DNA from: Verrucomicrobiota bacterium | GTDB taxonomy: Bacteria > Verrucomicrobiota > Verrucomicrobiia > Opitutales > UBA953 | NCBI GenBank assembly: GCA_016871415.1 | Contig: VHDL01000003.1 | Coordinates: forward strand, 106,400-170,399 | DNA: 64,000 nucleotides | Direction of reading: 5' to 3' | In this document: one piece after another, positions 1 to 13,689 of the stretch | How the letters are laid out: each line of letters begins with the position of its first letter | Numbering within the stretch: position 1 is the stretch's first letter | Made by a program: the position numbers and the translations under genes | Notes under the pieces: model-generated | Told to the model about the DNA's origin: nothing | Seen by the model: only the letters and a program-made list of their open reading frames with translations | Database searches by the model: none

Positions 1-711
<711 letters not shown>

Positions 712-730
712 ACCTCCCACCCTTACCGAC

Positions 731-5068
<4,338 letters not shown>

Positions 5069-5080
5069 GGACGTCTCAAG

Positions 5081-5112
5081 CCCCGTCTCCCTGACCGGAG
5101 GCGGGGTTTTTT
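5081..5112 (+). terminator. Rho-independent terminator of rpoBC
   Basis: A 10-bp stem (5081-5090 with 5097-5106, one G-T pair) closes a 6-base loop and is followed directly by six T residues. It sits 12 bases after the rpoC stop codon, so it ends the rpoB-rpoC transcript. Confidence 0.9.
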
Positions 5113-5134
5113 CTTTCCCGGGGTCTTTTGGGGG

Positions 5135-5162
5135 TTGAAGCCCCAGCCCGTCAGGGCTATCC
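5135..5162 (+). promoter_or_regulatory. Possible promoter of the polysaccharide export genes
   Basis: TTGAAG at 5135-5140 and CTATCC at 5157-5162 are 16 bases apart, the same spacing seen at other candidate promoters in this window. It lies after the rpoC terminator and 26 bases before the first gene of the export set. The -10 match is weak. Confidence 0.35.
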
Positions 5163-5188
5163 CTAAGAGTCCAACCCCTGACCCAGCC

Positions 5189-6451
5189 ATGTCCCGATTC
5201 CTGATCGCGGCTTCCGCCCTCACCCTCGCCGCCTCCGCCTCCGCCGCGGTGTCCTGGTTGCCGACCTCGCCACTCTTCCAGATCGGTGACGACCTGGACA
5301 TTTTCACGGACTCCTCCCTTGCGGTCGAGACCACGGACAACCTCTACTCCCAGGCTGTCGCCACTTCGGCCACCTTCTTTACCGTCAGCCCGGGTATCAC
5401 CCTTGAGTACGGCCGTGAAACTGGCTTCGAGGTCATCCTGCTCGCACGACGGGGCTTCGTCCAGTTCACCGATTCCAGCCTCAGTAATCTCAATGACGAG
5501 CGGGATTTACTGTCGGGCAAGGTCCGGTTCTCCACCGGCGGCCCCCTGACGCTCGCCCTCGACTCCTCCTACCGCGAGACCGCCCGTAACGACGATCTCG
5601 CGCAGCAGGGCATCACCGGCGCCGTCATCGGGACGAATCTGCTCCGTCAGGTCAACTACAGCCACTTGCTCGAAGCTGACTATCGTCTCTCCGAGAAGGT
5701 CCAGCTCGGCGTCGGCGTCTCGCGCGCTTACAACCACTACAAGGACCCCACCACCGTTGTCAACGGAGCCCTGCAGACCTTCAATACCAATGCTCTCACC
5801 GAGACGGACGCCGTCTCCGTGCCGGTCGACATCGAGTACCAAGCCTTCGAGAAGCTCTGGTTCGGCCTCCGTTACCAGCGCGAGCAGACCGACTATTCCG
5901 CCGCGCCCTACTTTGACTCCTCCGGTGCGGCGCGCGCCGCCCTTCCCGGACGCCTGAACAAGGACTTCTACGGTCTCACGACCCGCGGTCAGCTGACCGA
6001 ATCCGGCAAGCTGAACGCCACCGCCCGCCTCGGCTGGCTTGATTTCCAGAACGAGGGCGCGGCCTCGGACGGCGTGGCCTCCTGGTCCGTCACGCTCAAC
6101 CATGTCCTCACCGACAAGCTGAGCCACAACCTCACGCTCTCCCGTGACGTCACCGCCTCCTCCACCGGCGGCCAGAATGACACGACGGCCTACACCTACG
6201 GCATGAACATGAACGCGGGCGAGGGGCTCACGCTCAACCTGTCCGTCACCCGCAACGAGACCGACGCCCTCAACGCCGGAACGCTCACGGCCGTCAGCAC
6301 GATGGTGTATACGCTGGGCGCGGATTTCCGTTACAATTCCAACCTGACTTTCAACGCGGGCTACAACTTCACCGAGTCCCGCATCGCCAACAACGCCGCG
6401 GGCAACTTCAGTTCCAACACCCTGACGCTGTCGGCGGCCTTCCGTTACTGA
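5189..6451 (+). CDS. Outer-membrane beta-barrel protein of a polysaccharide export locus
   Basis: The 420-residue protein starts with a signal peptide (MSRFLIAASALTLAASASA). ATG 5189 is preferred over an in-frame ATG at 5135 because it places that signal at the N terminus. The mature part is rich in alternating polar and aromatic strands (for example YRLSEKVQLGVGVSRAY and ADFRYNSNLTFNAGYNF) and ends in an aromatic residue after AFRY, typical of an outer-membrane barrel. It directly precedes a Wza-type lipoprotein and a Wzc-type kinase. Similar barrels accompany such pairs in exopolysaccharide loci, so a role in export or anchoring is inferred. The family is not named with certainty. Confidence 0.75.
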   Translation: MSRFLIAASALTLAASASAAVSWLPTSPLFQIGDDLDIFTDSSLAVETTDNLYSQAVATSATFFTVSPGITLEYGRETGFEVILLARRGFVQFTDSSLSNLNDERDLLSGKVRFSTGGPLTLALDSSYRETARNDDLAQQGITGAVIGTNLLRQVNYSHLLEADYRLSEKVQLGVGVSRAYNHYKDPTTVVNGALQTFNTNALTETDAVSVPVDIEYQAFEKLWFGLRYQREQTDYSAAPYFDSSGAARAALPGRLNKDFYGLTTRGQLTESGKLNATARLGWLDFQNEGAASDGVASWSVTLNHVLTDKLSHNLTLSRDVTASSTGGQNDTTAYTYGMNMNAGEGLTLNLSVTRNETDALNAGTLTAVSTMVYTLGADFRYNSNLTFNAGYNFTESRIANNAAGNFSSNTLTLSAAFRY

Positions 6452-6489
6452 GAACGTAACAGGGCGCCGGGAGGCGCCCGCGATCCACC

Positions 6490-7230
6490 ATGCGGTCCCA
6501 TTCGAGGAACATCGTCCTGTCTCTGCTGACGGCCCTGTTCTTCTCGGGCTGCGCCCCCCGTCGGGCCAGTGAGTTCGACTTTCCCGATCCCAACTCCGAA
6601 GACGTGCTCAGGATCGGCGGCGGTGCGGCCGAGCCCGCGCGCCCGCCCGCTGCCGCCGTCGAGCCCGCCCCGACCGGTGCGCCCGGCGTCCCTGCGACCG
6701 CCGAGCCCGCGCCCCGGAGGGCGGAAGGGAAGGGGACCTACCGTCTCCGGGCCCGTGACTCCGTGCGCATCCAGGTGATCAACGAGCCCGACACCCTCAT
6801 CGAGCGGCGCATCAACCCCGACGGCACCGTCGACATCCCGTTCCTCAAACAGCTCGTCCCGCTCGCCGGACGCACGGTCACCGAATCCCAGGAGGAGCTC
6901 GCCCGACTCTTCCGCCGATACTTCAAGGAGCCGCAGGTCATCCTCTCCATCGCCAGCTATGCGGAGCGCCGGGTCTACGTGTCCGGCTACGTCAGCAAGC
7001 CCGGGCCCGTCGCCATCCCCCCCGAAGAGGAGCTCACGCTCGGCCGGGCGCTCTCCATGGCGGGAGGCATCCTCCCCCGCGGCCGGCGTTCCGACGTCGC
7101 CGTGAAGCGCATCCGCGACGGCGTCGTGCAGGTCATCAGCAAGGACATGCGCAAGATTGATTCCGGCGACGAACCTGATTTCGTGCTGGAGGACGAGGAC
7201 CAAATCTACGTCGATGACAGTCGCATCTGA
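6490..7230 (+). CDS. Polysaccharide export outer-membrane lipoprotein (Wza/GumB type)
   Basis: This 246-residue lipoprotein has a type II signal peptide with lipobox FFSGC (lipid-attached Cys21). After a Pro/Ala-rich linker comes a polysaccharide-export domain (YRLRARDSVRIQVINEPD onward) and a soluble ligand-binding beta-grasp (SLBB) repeat around RVYVSGYVSKPGPVAI. Such proteins form the outer-membrane channel through which capsule or exopolysaccharide is exported. It is shorter than E. coli Wza (about 380 residues), with one clear SLBB repeat, closer to the GumB class. It lies 38 bases after the barrel gene and 2 bases before the Wzc-type kinase, so the three are probably one operon. Confidence 0.88.
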   Translation: MRSHSRNIVLSLLTALFFSGCAPRRASEFDFPDPNSEDVLRIGGGAAEPARPPAAAVEPAPTGAPGVPATAEPAPRRAEGKGTYRLRARDSVRIQVINEPDTLIERRINPDGTVDIPFLKQLVPLAGRTVTESQEELARLFRRYFKEPQVILSIASYAERRVYVSGYVSKPGPVAIPPEEELTLGRALSMAGGILPRGRRSDVAVKRIRDGVVQVISKDMRKIDSGDEPDFVLEDEDQIYVDDSRI

Positions 7231-7232
7231 AG

Positions 7233-9518
7233 ATGGATAAGCCTGAACAGCAGTCCGGTCAGCCCCGGTTCGAGCCCAATCCACGCAGGGAGCAGGACTA
7301 CCGTTCCTACGGCGGCTATGGAGGCTACGGAGCCGGCTACGGGCAGGGCTACGGGCAGGGCTACGGGCAGGGTTACGGGCAGGGCTACGGCAATTACGGC
7401 CAGCAGGGCAAGGCGGGCATCCCCGTCACGGCCTACCTCGTCATGCTGCGGGAGCACGCCTGGTGGATCCTGCTCCTCACCCTGGTCGGCATGGCCGCGT
7501 CGTTGTTTAGCACCTACAGCACCATGCCGGAGTACCGGGCCACCGGCCGGCTCAGGGTCTTCCGTCTCGCTCCCACCATCGCCGGACAGAATTCCAGCGT
7601 CGAGGACAGCCTCAAAATCCTCTCCAGCGATGACTTCTTCACCGCTGTCGAGTCGATGCGCAGTTCGGCCATCATCGAGGGCGTCTCCCGTCGGCTGACC
7701 GCCGCCGAGAAGAAGCAGGTGATCGAGCCCTACCAGGCCGGGAACATCTTCAGCGGGCCGCTCACCGAGCAGGAAGTCTTCGCCCTCCAGCGCGGCATCA
7801 CCCCCCAGCGACAGACGTTGGTCGTCAACGTCGAGTTCACCCACCGCGACCGCGACCTGGCCCGCTACGTCGCTCGTCTGTTCTGCGAGGCCATCCAGAA
7901 GAACAGCGAGGACGAGCGTCTCACCATCGCCAACCCGCTGGTCGAGCGCGCGCGCATCGAGATCGAATCCCTCGAGGACAAGGTGCGCAGGCTGTACGAG
8001 CAGAAGAACGAGCTCATCCGAAGCCAGAAGCTCCTCGCGATTGCCAAGGACACCGGCACGCTCACCGCCGAGCGGTCCGTGCTGGTCAAGGACCGCGAGG
8101 AAGTGCGCAAGCAGATCGATGAGAGCGACATCGTCGTACGCAACGTCGCCGCCCAGCGTGCCGCCGGCAAGGACGTCGCCGAAATCGTCCAGGTCCGCAC
8201 GGACGAGCGCGTCAGCGCCCTCTGGGTCAAGCTGACTGACCTCCGAGTCGCCGTGGCTGCGATGGAGAAGAAGTACACCGACCAGCACCCTGCCCTCGTG
8301 CTTAGCCGCACCCAGCTCGACCAGACCCGTCGTGAGCTCGACGATGTCGTCGTCCTCTCGGTCGCGCGGCTTGACGCCTCGCTTCAGAACGCCCGCGCCC
8401 GCCTCGAGGCCATCCTGAAGAACCTTGCCGCCAAGGAGGATGAGATCTCCCGGCTCCAAGCCGCCAGCGTGGAGCTCGAACGGGTCGACAAGGACATCCG
8501 CGGCTCCGAGGATTTCCTCGCCAAGCTCAAGCTCAGCTACGAGGAGGCCAAGCTCCGCTCTAGCTCCAGCGGCGTCAGCACCTCCATCCGCATCCTCGAC
8601 CTCCCCTCTGTGGCGGACAAGCCCATCAACAAGAACTACTACATGAGCGGGCTCGTCGGAATGGGCGTCGGCCTGGCGCTCGGCCTCGGGCTCGCCTTGC
8701 TGCTCGGCACTTTCGACGACCGCATCAAGTCGGCCCGTGACGTCGAGGGCGGACTCGGACTTCCCCTGCTCGGCACGATCCCAAAGATCTCCAAGACCGC
8801 GGGCCCCGACCGGGCGCTGCTTGCGCGTCAGGACAAGGACCGGATGGCCACGGAGGCGGTGCGCGCCCTTTACTCCTCGTTGAAGATCGGTCCCGCCAGT
8901 TCCGGCGGCCGCGTCTTCCTGATCACCTCGACCCGCCCCAGCGAGGGCAAGACCTTCGTCACCTCCAACCTAGCGCTGCTCTTCTCGCAGCACGCCGAAA
9001 GGGTCCTCGTCATCGACGCCGACCTCCGCCTTCCCAACGTCGGGCCGTCGCTCGGGTTCGCCGGCGACGGCGGCCTTAGCCGCTGGTTCAACGGCGAGAT
9101 GACGCTCGATGAGGCGATTGTGCGCGACGTCGTTCCCGGCCTTGACGTCCTCCCCGTCGGCGTAAGCTGTCGCAATCCGACCCAGGTCATCAATCATCCG
9201 AGGTTCTCCGAGCTGCTCGACGACCTCCGTTCGAAATACGACCGGGTCTTCATCGACTCGCCCCCCGTCGGCGCCGTCTCCGACGCCCTGCATCTCATCC
9301 CTAAGGTGGAAGGTGTCATCTACGTGGTGAGGTATAACCTCGTCAGCCTCCGGAGCGCCGTCTCCTGCCTGGCCCGTCTCCGCGAGGCGGGCGCTCCGCT
9401 GCTGGGCGTGGTGCTCAACCGCATGTCGCTCCGCATGGCCTCGGTCTACACCGACAGCTACGACGCCTCCTACCGCAAGTATTACGTCGACGCCCCGGAC
9501 CAAGGGCGCGCCCGCTGA
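7233..9518 (+). CDS. Polysaccharide co-polymerase / BY-type tyrosine autokinase (Wzc-like)
   Basis: The 761-residue inner-membrane protein fuses a Wzz chain-length domain to a cytoplasmic bacterial tyrosine kinase. A Gly/Tyr/Gln repeat region occupies residues about 26-56. TM1 is about 77-96, a periplasmic coiled-coil region follows, and TM2 is about 470-492. The kinase has Walker A SEGKT (570-574), Walker A' VLVIDADLR (D595, D597) and Walker B VFIDSPP. The C terminus carries a tyrosine cluster (Y739, Y743, Y747, Y750, Y751), the usual autophosphorylation tail. Together with the upstream lipoprotein it should control polymer length and export. The N-terminal repeat is not part of the usual family layout. 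Confidence 0.93.
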   Translation: MDKPEQQSGQPRFEPNPRREQDYRSYGGYGGYGAGYGQGYGQGYGQGYGQGYGNYGQQGKAGIPVTAYLVMLREHAWWILLLTLVGMAASLFSTYSTMPEYRATGRLRVFRLAPTIAGQNSSVEDSLKILSSDDFFTAVESMRSSAIIEGVSRRLTAAEKKQVIEPYQAGNIFSGPLTEQEVFALQRGITPQRQTLVVNVEFTHRDRDLARYVARLFCEAIQKNSEDERLTIANPLVERARIEIESLEDKVRRLYEQKNELIRSQKLLAIAKDTGTLTAERSVLVKDREEVRKQIDESDIVVRNVAAQRAAGKDVAEIVQVRTDERVSALWVKLTDLRVAVAAMEKKYTDQHPALVLSRTQLDQTRRELDDVVVLSVARLDASLQNARARLEAILKNLAAKEDEISRLQAASVELERVDKDIRGSEDFLAKLKLSYEEAKLRSSSSGVSTSIRILDLPSVADKPINKNYYMSGLVGMGVGLALGLGLALLLGTFDDRIKSARDVEGGLGLPLLGTIPKISKTAGPDRALLARQDKDRMATEAVRALYSSLKIGPASSGGRVFLITSTRPSEGKTFVTSNLALLFSQHAERVLVIDADLRLPNVGPSLGFAGDGGLSRWFNGEMTLDEAIVRDVVPGLDVLPVGVSCRNPTQVINHPRFSELLDDLRSKYDRVFIDSPPVGAVSDALHLIPKVEGVIYVVRYNLVSLRSAVSCLARLREAGAPLLGVVLNRMSLRMASVYTDSYDASYRKYYVDAPDQGRAR
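7335..7394 (+). repeat. 12-bp in-frame tandem repeat coding for Gly-Tyr-Gly-Gln units
   Basis: Four copies of the 12-mer GGCTACGGGCAG (7335-7382, one base change in copy 4) plus a degenerate fifth copy lie in frame in the N terminus of the Wzc-like gene. Near-identical DNA copies suggest recent expansion and possible length variation between strains. Confidence 0.9.
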
Positions 9519-9529
9519 CCTCCTTCCCC

Positions 9530-10312
9530 ATGCGCCGCCGCCTCGCCCTGCTGTTCGCCGCCGCCGTGGCCTTCGTCTCCGGTTGCGAGACCGTGCCCGT
9601 CTCCGGCCGGTCCCAGCTCATCTTGGTCAGCGACAAGGAGATCTCCGCCCTCGCCGCCGGGGAGTTCTCCAAGATGAAGAAGGCCCCCGGCGACCCCCGT
9701 CTGGCCAAGATCCGTGAGATCGGCCTCAAGGTCGTGGCCGCCGCCCGTCCTGACGATCGCGCCGGGGTACTGCCGCCCGCCGCCCGCTGGGAGTTCGCAA
9801 TCATCGACGACAAGGCTCCCAACGCCTTCGCCATGCCCGGAGGCAAGATCGGCTTCAACACGGGTATGTTCGCCTTCACGCCGACGGATGACGACATTGC
9901 GGTCATCCTGGGACACGAAGTGGCCCACGTCCTCTGCCGCCATGGCGCGGAGCGCGTCTCCCAAGCCATGATGATGACCGCCTCGGTCATCATCGCCGAC
10001 CAGGCTACGCGCAACAAGTCCGAGAGCACGCGCAACGCCTGGATGGTGGCCCTGCCGGCCGTCGCCCAAGTGGGCGTGATGCTGCCTTACAGCCGGGCCC
10101 ACGAATCCGAGTCCGACAAGCTCGGGCTGTTCTTCATGGCCCGGGCGGGATACAATCCGGAGGCTGCGCCCGCCTTCTGGACCCGCTTCGCCGCCAAGGG
10201 GGGCAGCAAGACCCCCGAGTTCCTTTCCACGCACCCTTCGGACAGCACGCGCATCGCCAACCTCAGGGCCTGGATGCCTCAGGCCAAGGCGCAGATGCCG
10301 CGCAAGCCCTGA
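9530..10312 (+). CDS. M48-family metalloprotease lipoprotein
   Basis: The 260-residue protein has a lipoprotein signal (lipobox VSGC, Cys19) and a zinc-protease domain with HEVAH (H129, E130, H133). The third ligand is probably E192 in HESESD. This arrangement matches periplasmic M48 proteases such as LoiP, YcaL or BepA, which degrade misfolded outer-membrane proteins. There is no C-terminal TPR region, so it is closer to the short LoiP/YcaL type than to BepA. It begins 12 bases after the Wzc-like gene and may be co-transcribed with the export genes. Its substrate is unknown. Confidence 0.9.
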   Translation: MRRRLALLFAAAVAFVSGCETVPVSGRSQLILVSDKEISALAAGEFSKMKKAPGDPRLAKIREIGLKVVAAARPDDRAGVLPPAARWEFAIIDDKAPNAFAMPGGKIGFNTGMFAFTPTDDDIAVILGHEVAHVLCRHGAERVSQAMMMTASVIIADQATRNKSESTRNAWMVALPAVAQVGVMLPYSRAHESESDKLGLFFMARAGYNPEAAPAFWTRFAAKGGSKTPEFLSTHPSDSTRIANLRAWMPQAKAQMPRKP

Positions 10313-10320
10313 CCCGGGGT

Positions 10321-12123
10321 TCAGCGCGACTCGATCCGGCCGGGCCCCCTGAGGTAGACGCCCTTGGGATCATTGAGACTGCGAAAGGTCCTAAGCAGGG
10401 TTGCGTTCAATCGGAGGAGGTTCCGCAAGGGGTCGGCGTCGGCCCCGCGAGTGAACACGGGATCCTCCTCGTCGTCGGACAGCAGCTGTTCCAGCAGATT
10501 CTGACGACCCTCGTGCAGCCGGGGCACCTGGACGATCTCCGCACGGTCGAGCTTCGCCAGCTTGCGTGCCGCCGCGATGGACGCCCTGAGTCCGCCGAAA
10601 GCGTCGACCAACCCAGCCTGCTTGGCGTCGGGGGCGAGCCAGACGCGTCCCTGGGCCACCGCATGGACCGCGTCACGCTTCATCTTGCGTCCTTCGGCCA
10701 CGACCCCGAGGAAGTCCTCGTAGACCCCGTCCACCAGCGTCTGGACCACCGCCATCTCCTGCGGCGTGGCCGGACGGTGGGAGGAGAGCAGGTCCGCGTA
10801 GGCGCCGATCTTCACGCCGTCGGTGCCGAGGCCGACCTTTTCCGCCAGCCCGCCGTAATTGAAGTGGAGTCCGAAGACGCCGATCGAGCCGGTGATGGTG
10901 AGGCGGTCGGCGACGACCGTGTCGGCCCGCGCGGCGATGTAATAGCCGCCGCTCGCCGCCACGTCGCCGAGCGAGGCGACGACGGGCACGCCCTTGGCGC
11001 GCAGCAGGGCGACCTCGCGGGCCACGACGTCGCTGGCGAAGGCCGACCCGCCGGGACTGTTCACCCGCAGCACGACGGCCTTGACCTCGGAATCCGCCCG
11101 CAGCTGCCTGAGGTGGTGCGCGACGCGGTCCCCGCCGGCGCTGGACGGGTCGCCCCAGCCGTCGACGATGTCGCCTTCGGCATACACGACCGCGATGCGT
11201 TCGCCCTGCGTGGGCAGCCGCACCTTGCGGGCGTAACGTCCGAGTGAGATCTGACGGAAGGAAGTGCCGTCGTCGGCGGCGGCCGCCCCGGCTTCGATGA
11301 CCTTCGCGACGAGTTCGTCACGGTGCAGGGCCTCGTCTGCGAGCCTCAGGTCCACCGCGCGCTCCGCGGAAAAGACTCCGCCCGAGTCCACGGTCCGCAC
11401 CATGGCGGCTGCCGCGATGCCGCGCGAAGCGGCGACCTCGGCCAGGATGCGGGACCACGCGCTGCGCAGCAGCGCGGTCTCCTGCTCCCTTGAGGCTGCG
11501 CTCATCGCGGAAGCGATGAATGGCTCGACCGCGGACTTGTACTTGCCCACCCGCGTCACCTGCACGCCGATGCCCGCCTTCTCCAGGCTCGATCCGAAGT
11601 ATGGCCCGAAGGAGGCCAGGCCGCTGAGCTGGATTTCGCCCGCCTTGTGGACGTAGAGCGGCTTGGCCACGCTCGCGAGGTAGTATTGAGATTGCGAGCC
11701 GTTCTCGACCCATGCGATGACCGGTTTGCCCGACTTCGCGAATTCCGCCACGGCCGCGCGGAGTTCCGACGCCTGGGCGAGTCCGGCGTCGAGTTCGCCC
11801 GCGAAGAGGATTCCCGCAATGGCTGGGTCTTTGGCGGCCATGTCCACCGCCTCGAGCGCGCGTAGCAGGTCGACCCTGGGGCCCTCTCCGCCGGAGAGCA
11901 GCGTCCCCAGGGAAGGCTCGCCGAACTCGGGCGTGTCGGTCACGCGCAGGCCGCCGCCGATCACGAGCATCGACTTCGGCCTGACGTGCACGGGGAGTTC
12001 GGTTTGGGAGCCGGCGGAGCTCGCCATCGCCACGAGGAGCACGGTCGCTCCGAAGGCGAGGATTAGGCCCGCCAGGACCGTGCCGAGGGTGGACGCCGCC
12101 AGATTGCGCAGGAATTCCTTCAT
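10321..12123 (-). CDS. sppA: Signal peptide peptidase SppA, long (67K) type
   Basis: The 600-residue membrane protease has one N-terminal transmembrane helix (about residues 12-34) and two tandem SppA domains, as in E. coli SppA. The catalytic Lys is K196 in VGKYKSAVEPF and the nucleophile is S391 in DVAASGGYY, with the supporting NSPGGS motif just before it. It cleaves leftover signal peptides in the inner membrane. It converges with the M48 gene, only 8 bases apart, and is divergent from the 482-residue gene at 12237. Confidence 0.95.
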   Translation of the reverse strand: MKEFLRNLAASTLGTVLAGLILAFGATVLLVAMASSAGSQTELPVHVRPKSMLVIGGGLRVTDTPEFGEPSLGTLLSGGEGPRVDLLRALEAVDMAAKDPAIAGILFAGELDAGLAQASELRAAVAEFAKSGKPVIAWVENGSQSQYYLASVAKPLYVHKAGEIQLSGLASFGPYFGSSLEKAGIGVQVTRVGKYKSAVEPFIASAMSAASREQETALLRSAWSRILAEVAASRGIAAAAMVRTVDSGGVFSAERAVDLRLADEALHRDELVAKVIEAGAAAADDGTSFRQISLGRYARKVRLPTQGERIAVVYAEGDIVDGWGDPSSAGGDRVAHHLRQLRADSEVKAVVLRVNSPGGSAFASDVVAREVALLRAKGVPVVASLGDVAASGGYYIAARADTVVADRLTITGSIGVFGLHFNYGGLAEKVGLGTDGVKIGAYADLLSSHRPATPQEMAVVQTLVDGVYEDFLGVVAEGRKMKRDAVHAVAQGRVWLAPDAKQAGLVDAFGGLRASIAAARKLAKLDRAEIVQVPRLHEGRQNLLEQLLSDDEEDPVFTRGADADPLRNLLRLNATLLRTFRSLNDPKGVYLRGPGRIESR

Positions 12124-12201
12124 GGTGCTGTGGTTGACGAAAAGGGTGCCGCCGTGGTCTGTTTTCGCCAGCCTGAAGTGACTTTTGACACCTCCTTCCG
12201 C

Positions 12202-12229
12202 TTGTTTCTGCGGGCTTCCGGCCTAACTT
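12202..12229 (+). promoter_or_regulatory. Candidate promoter, near-leaderless
   Basis: TTGTTT (12202-12207), a 16-base spacer and TAACTT (12224-12229). The start codon follows 7 bases later, so the transcript would start at or next to the ATG. Confidence 0.4.
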
Positions 12230-12236
12230 TTTAGTC

Positions 12237-13685
12237 ATGGACCAGTCGGGAGAAGACCTTTCAGCGGCGGTAGCCCGCAAGGCTCTGGCCATCAATCTCG
12301 ATCGGTCGGCTTACGGAGCCTTTGCCGAGATTGGGGCGGGGCAGGAGGTCGTCCGCCATTTCTTTAAGGCCGGCGGCGCCTCCGGCACCGTGGCCAAGAG
12401 CATGTCGGCTTACGACATGCGCATCAGTGACGCCATCTACGGGCACCCCAAGCGTTACGTCTCCCGTGAGCGGCTTGAGCAGATGCTGGGTCACGAATAC
12501 CAGCTGCTCGTCGACCGGCTCGCCGCCGACCGTGGCGCGACCACCCGCTTCTTCGCGTTCGCCGACACGGTCGCCACCACGCCGCACGACGGGAAAGGGC
12601 AGGGGCATTCCTGGATCGGCGTCCGCTTCCAGGACCGTCCCGGCGCCGAGCCCAGCGAGGTGATCCTCCACCTGCGTCTCTGGGACAAGGACGCCGGTCG
12701 TCAGCAGGACGCCCTCGGCGCGGTCGGGGTCAACCTGCTGCACTCCGCCTTGCATGCGCGTGGCGACCTGGACGGCTTCCTTCTCTCGCTCATCGAGGCG
12801 GTCGGGGCCGGACGCGTCGAGGTGGAGTACGCCCGCTTCACCGGACCCGCCTTCGCACAGTTCGACAACCGCGTCGCCGCCCTGCGTCTCGTTCGGCTGG
12901 GACTCACGGACGCGGTGCTCTTCGGGCCGGAGGGCCAGCCTCAGGTTCCCAGCGAGGCTTTCCACCACCGTTCCGTGGTCGTGGCGCGCGGCACCTTCCG
13001 CCCCGTCTCCCTGGTTAACGTGGACATGCTCGAGTGCGCCAGCCGTCGGGCGGTCGACGATTCCGGTGCCACCTTGCCGCTTTTCGAGATGTGCATCGGG
13101 GCCGATCCCAACCCGGAGTCGGAGGTCATCGACCGCATCCGCCTCGTCGGCCTGACGGGACGGCATCTGCTGGTCACCCGCCACCGCGGCTGGTATCGCC
13201 TGCCGGCCTATTTCCGTCTCCACACCGCGGGGACCATCACCCTCGTGGCCGGCATGAACAACCTCGTCGACCTCTTCGACCCCGAGCATTACCAGCACCT
13301 CCAGGGAGGGGTGCTGGAAGCCTGCGGACGGCTCTTCAAGGACGGCGTCCGCATCCTCGTCTACCCCATGCGTGGCGACCAGCTCCGCCGGCTCATCAGC
13401 GACCCCATCGCCTGCCGTGTCTGTTTCGCCGAAAGCTACAGCGTGGCGGAGGATTCCGTGGTCACCGCGGGCGACCTCCAGATGCGGCCCACGGTGGACG
13501 GGCTCTACCGCCACCTGCTCAACAACGGCTTCCTAGTCCCGCTTGACGGCGCCGACATGGCGGCGATGTCCTGCCAGCCGCGCACCTTGGCCGAGCGGAT
13601 CCGTCGGGACGACAAGGGTTGGGAGCGCGAGGTTCCGGCCAAGGTGGCCGACGCAATCCACAGCCTGCGGCTCTGGCTCTCCTGA
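12237..13685 (+). CDS. Conserved uncharacterised protein, 482 residues
   Basis: I recognise the overall pattern of a conserved bacterial family, including AEIGAGQEVVRHFFKAGG and AKSMSAYDM near the N terminus, FSGPAF-like FTGPAFAQFDNR near the middle, and SFRPVSLVN-like TFRPVSLVNVDML. No experimental role is known to me. Some automatic pipelines label relatives as nicotinate-nucleotide adenylyltransferases, but I see neither an HxGH nor an ISSTxxR nucleotidyltransferase motif, so I do not adopt that name. There is no signal peptide or membrane segment, so it should be cytoplasmic. The next gene begins 4 bases after its stop, which suggests co-expression with a small membrane protein. Confidence 0.8.
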   Translation: MDQSGEDLSAAVARKALAINLDRSAYGAFAEIGAGQEVVRHFFKAGGASGTVAKSMSAYDMRISDAIYGHPKRYVSRERLEQMLGHEYQLLVDRLAADRGATTRFFAFADTVATTPHDGKGQGHSWIGVRFQDRPGAEPSEVILHLRLWDKDAGRQQDALGAVGVNLLHSALHARGDLDGFLLSLIEAVGAGRVEVEYARFTGPAFAQFDNRVAALRLVRLGLTDAVLFGPEGQPQVPSEAFHHRSVVVARGTFRPVSLVNVDMLECASRRAVDDSGATLPLFEMCIGADPNPESEVIDRIRLVGLTGRHLLVTRHRGWYRLPAYFRLHTAGTITLVAGMNNLVDLFDPEHYQHLQGGVLEACGRLFKDGVRILVYPMRGDQLRRLISDPIACRVCFAESYSVAEDSVVTAGDLQMRPTVDGLYRHLLNNGFLVPLDGADMAAMSCQPRTLAERIRRDDKGWEREVPAKVADAIHSLRLWLS

Positions 13686-13689
13686 GGAC

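Noticed and set aside
7335..7394. CRISPR array
   Set aside because: The repeats are 12 bp, contiguous, without spacers, and lie in frame inside the Wzc-like gene.
12237..13685. Naming the 482-residue protein a nicotinate-nucleotide adenylyltransferase
   Set aside because: Neither HxGH nor ISSTxxR motifs are visible; the label seems to come from transferred annotation.
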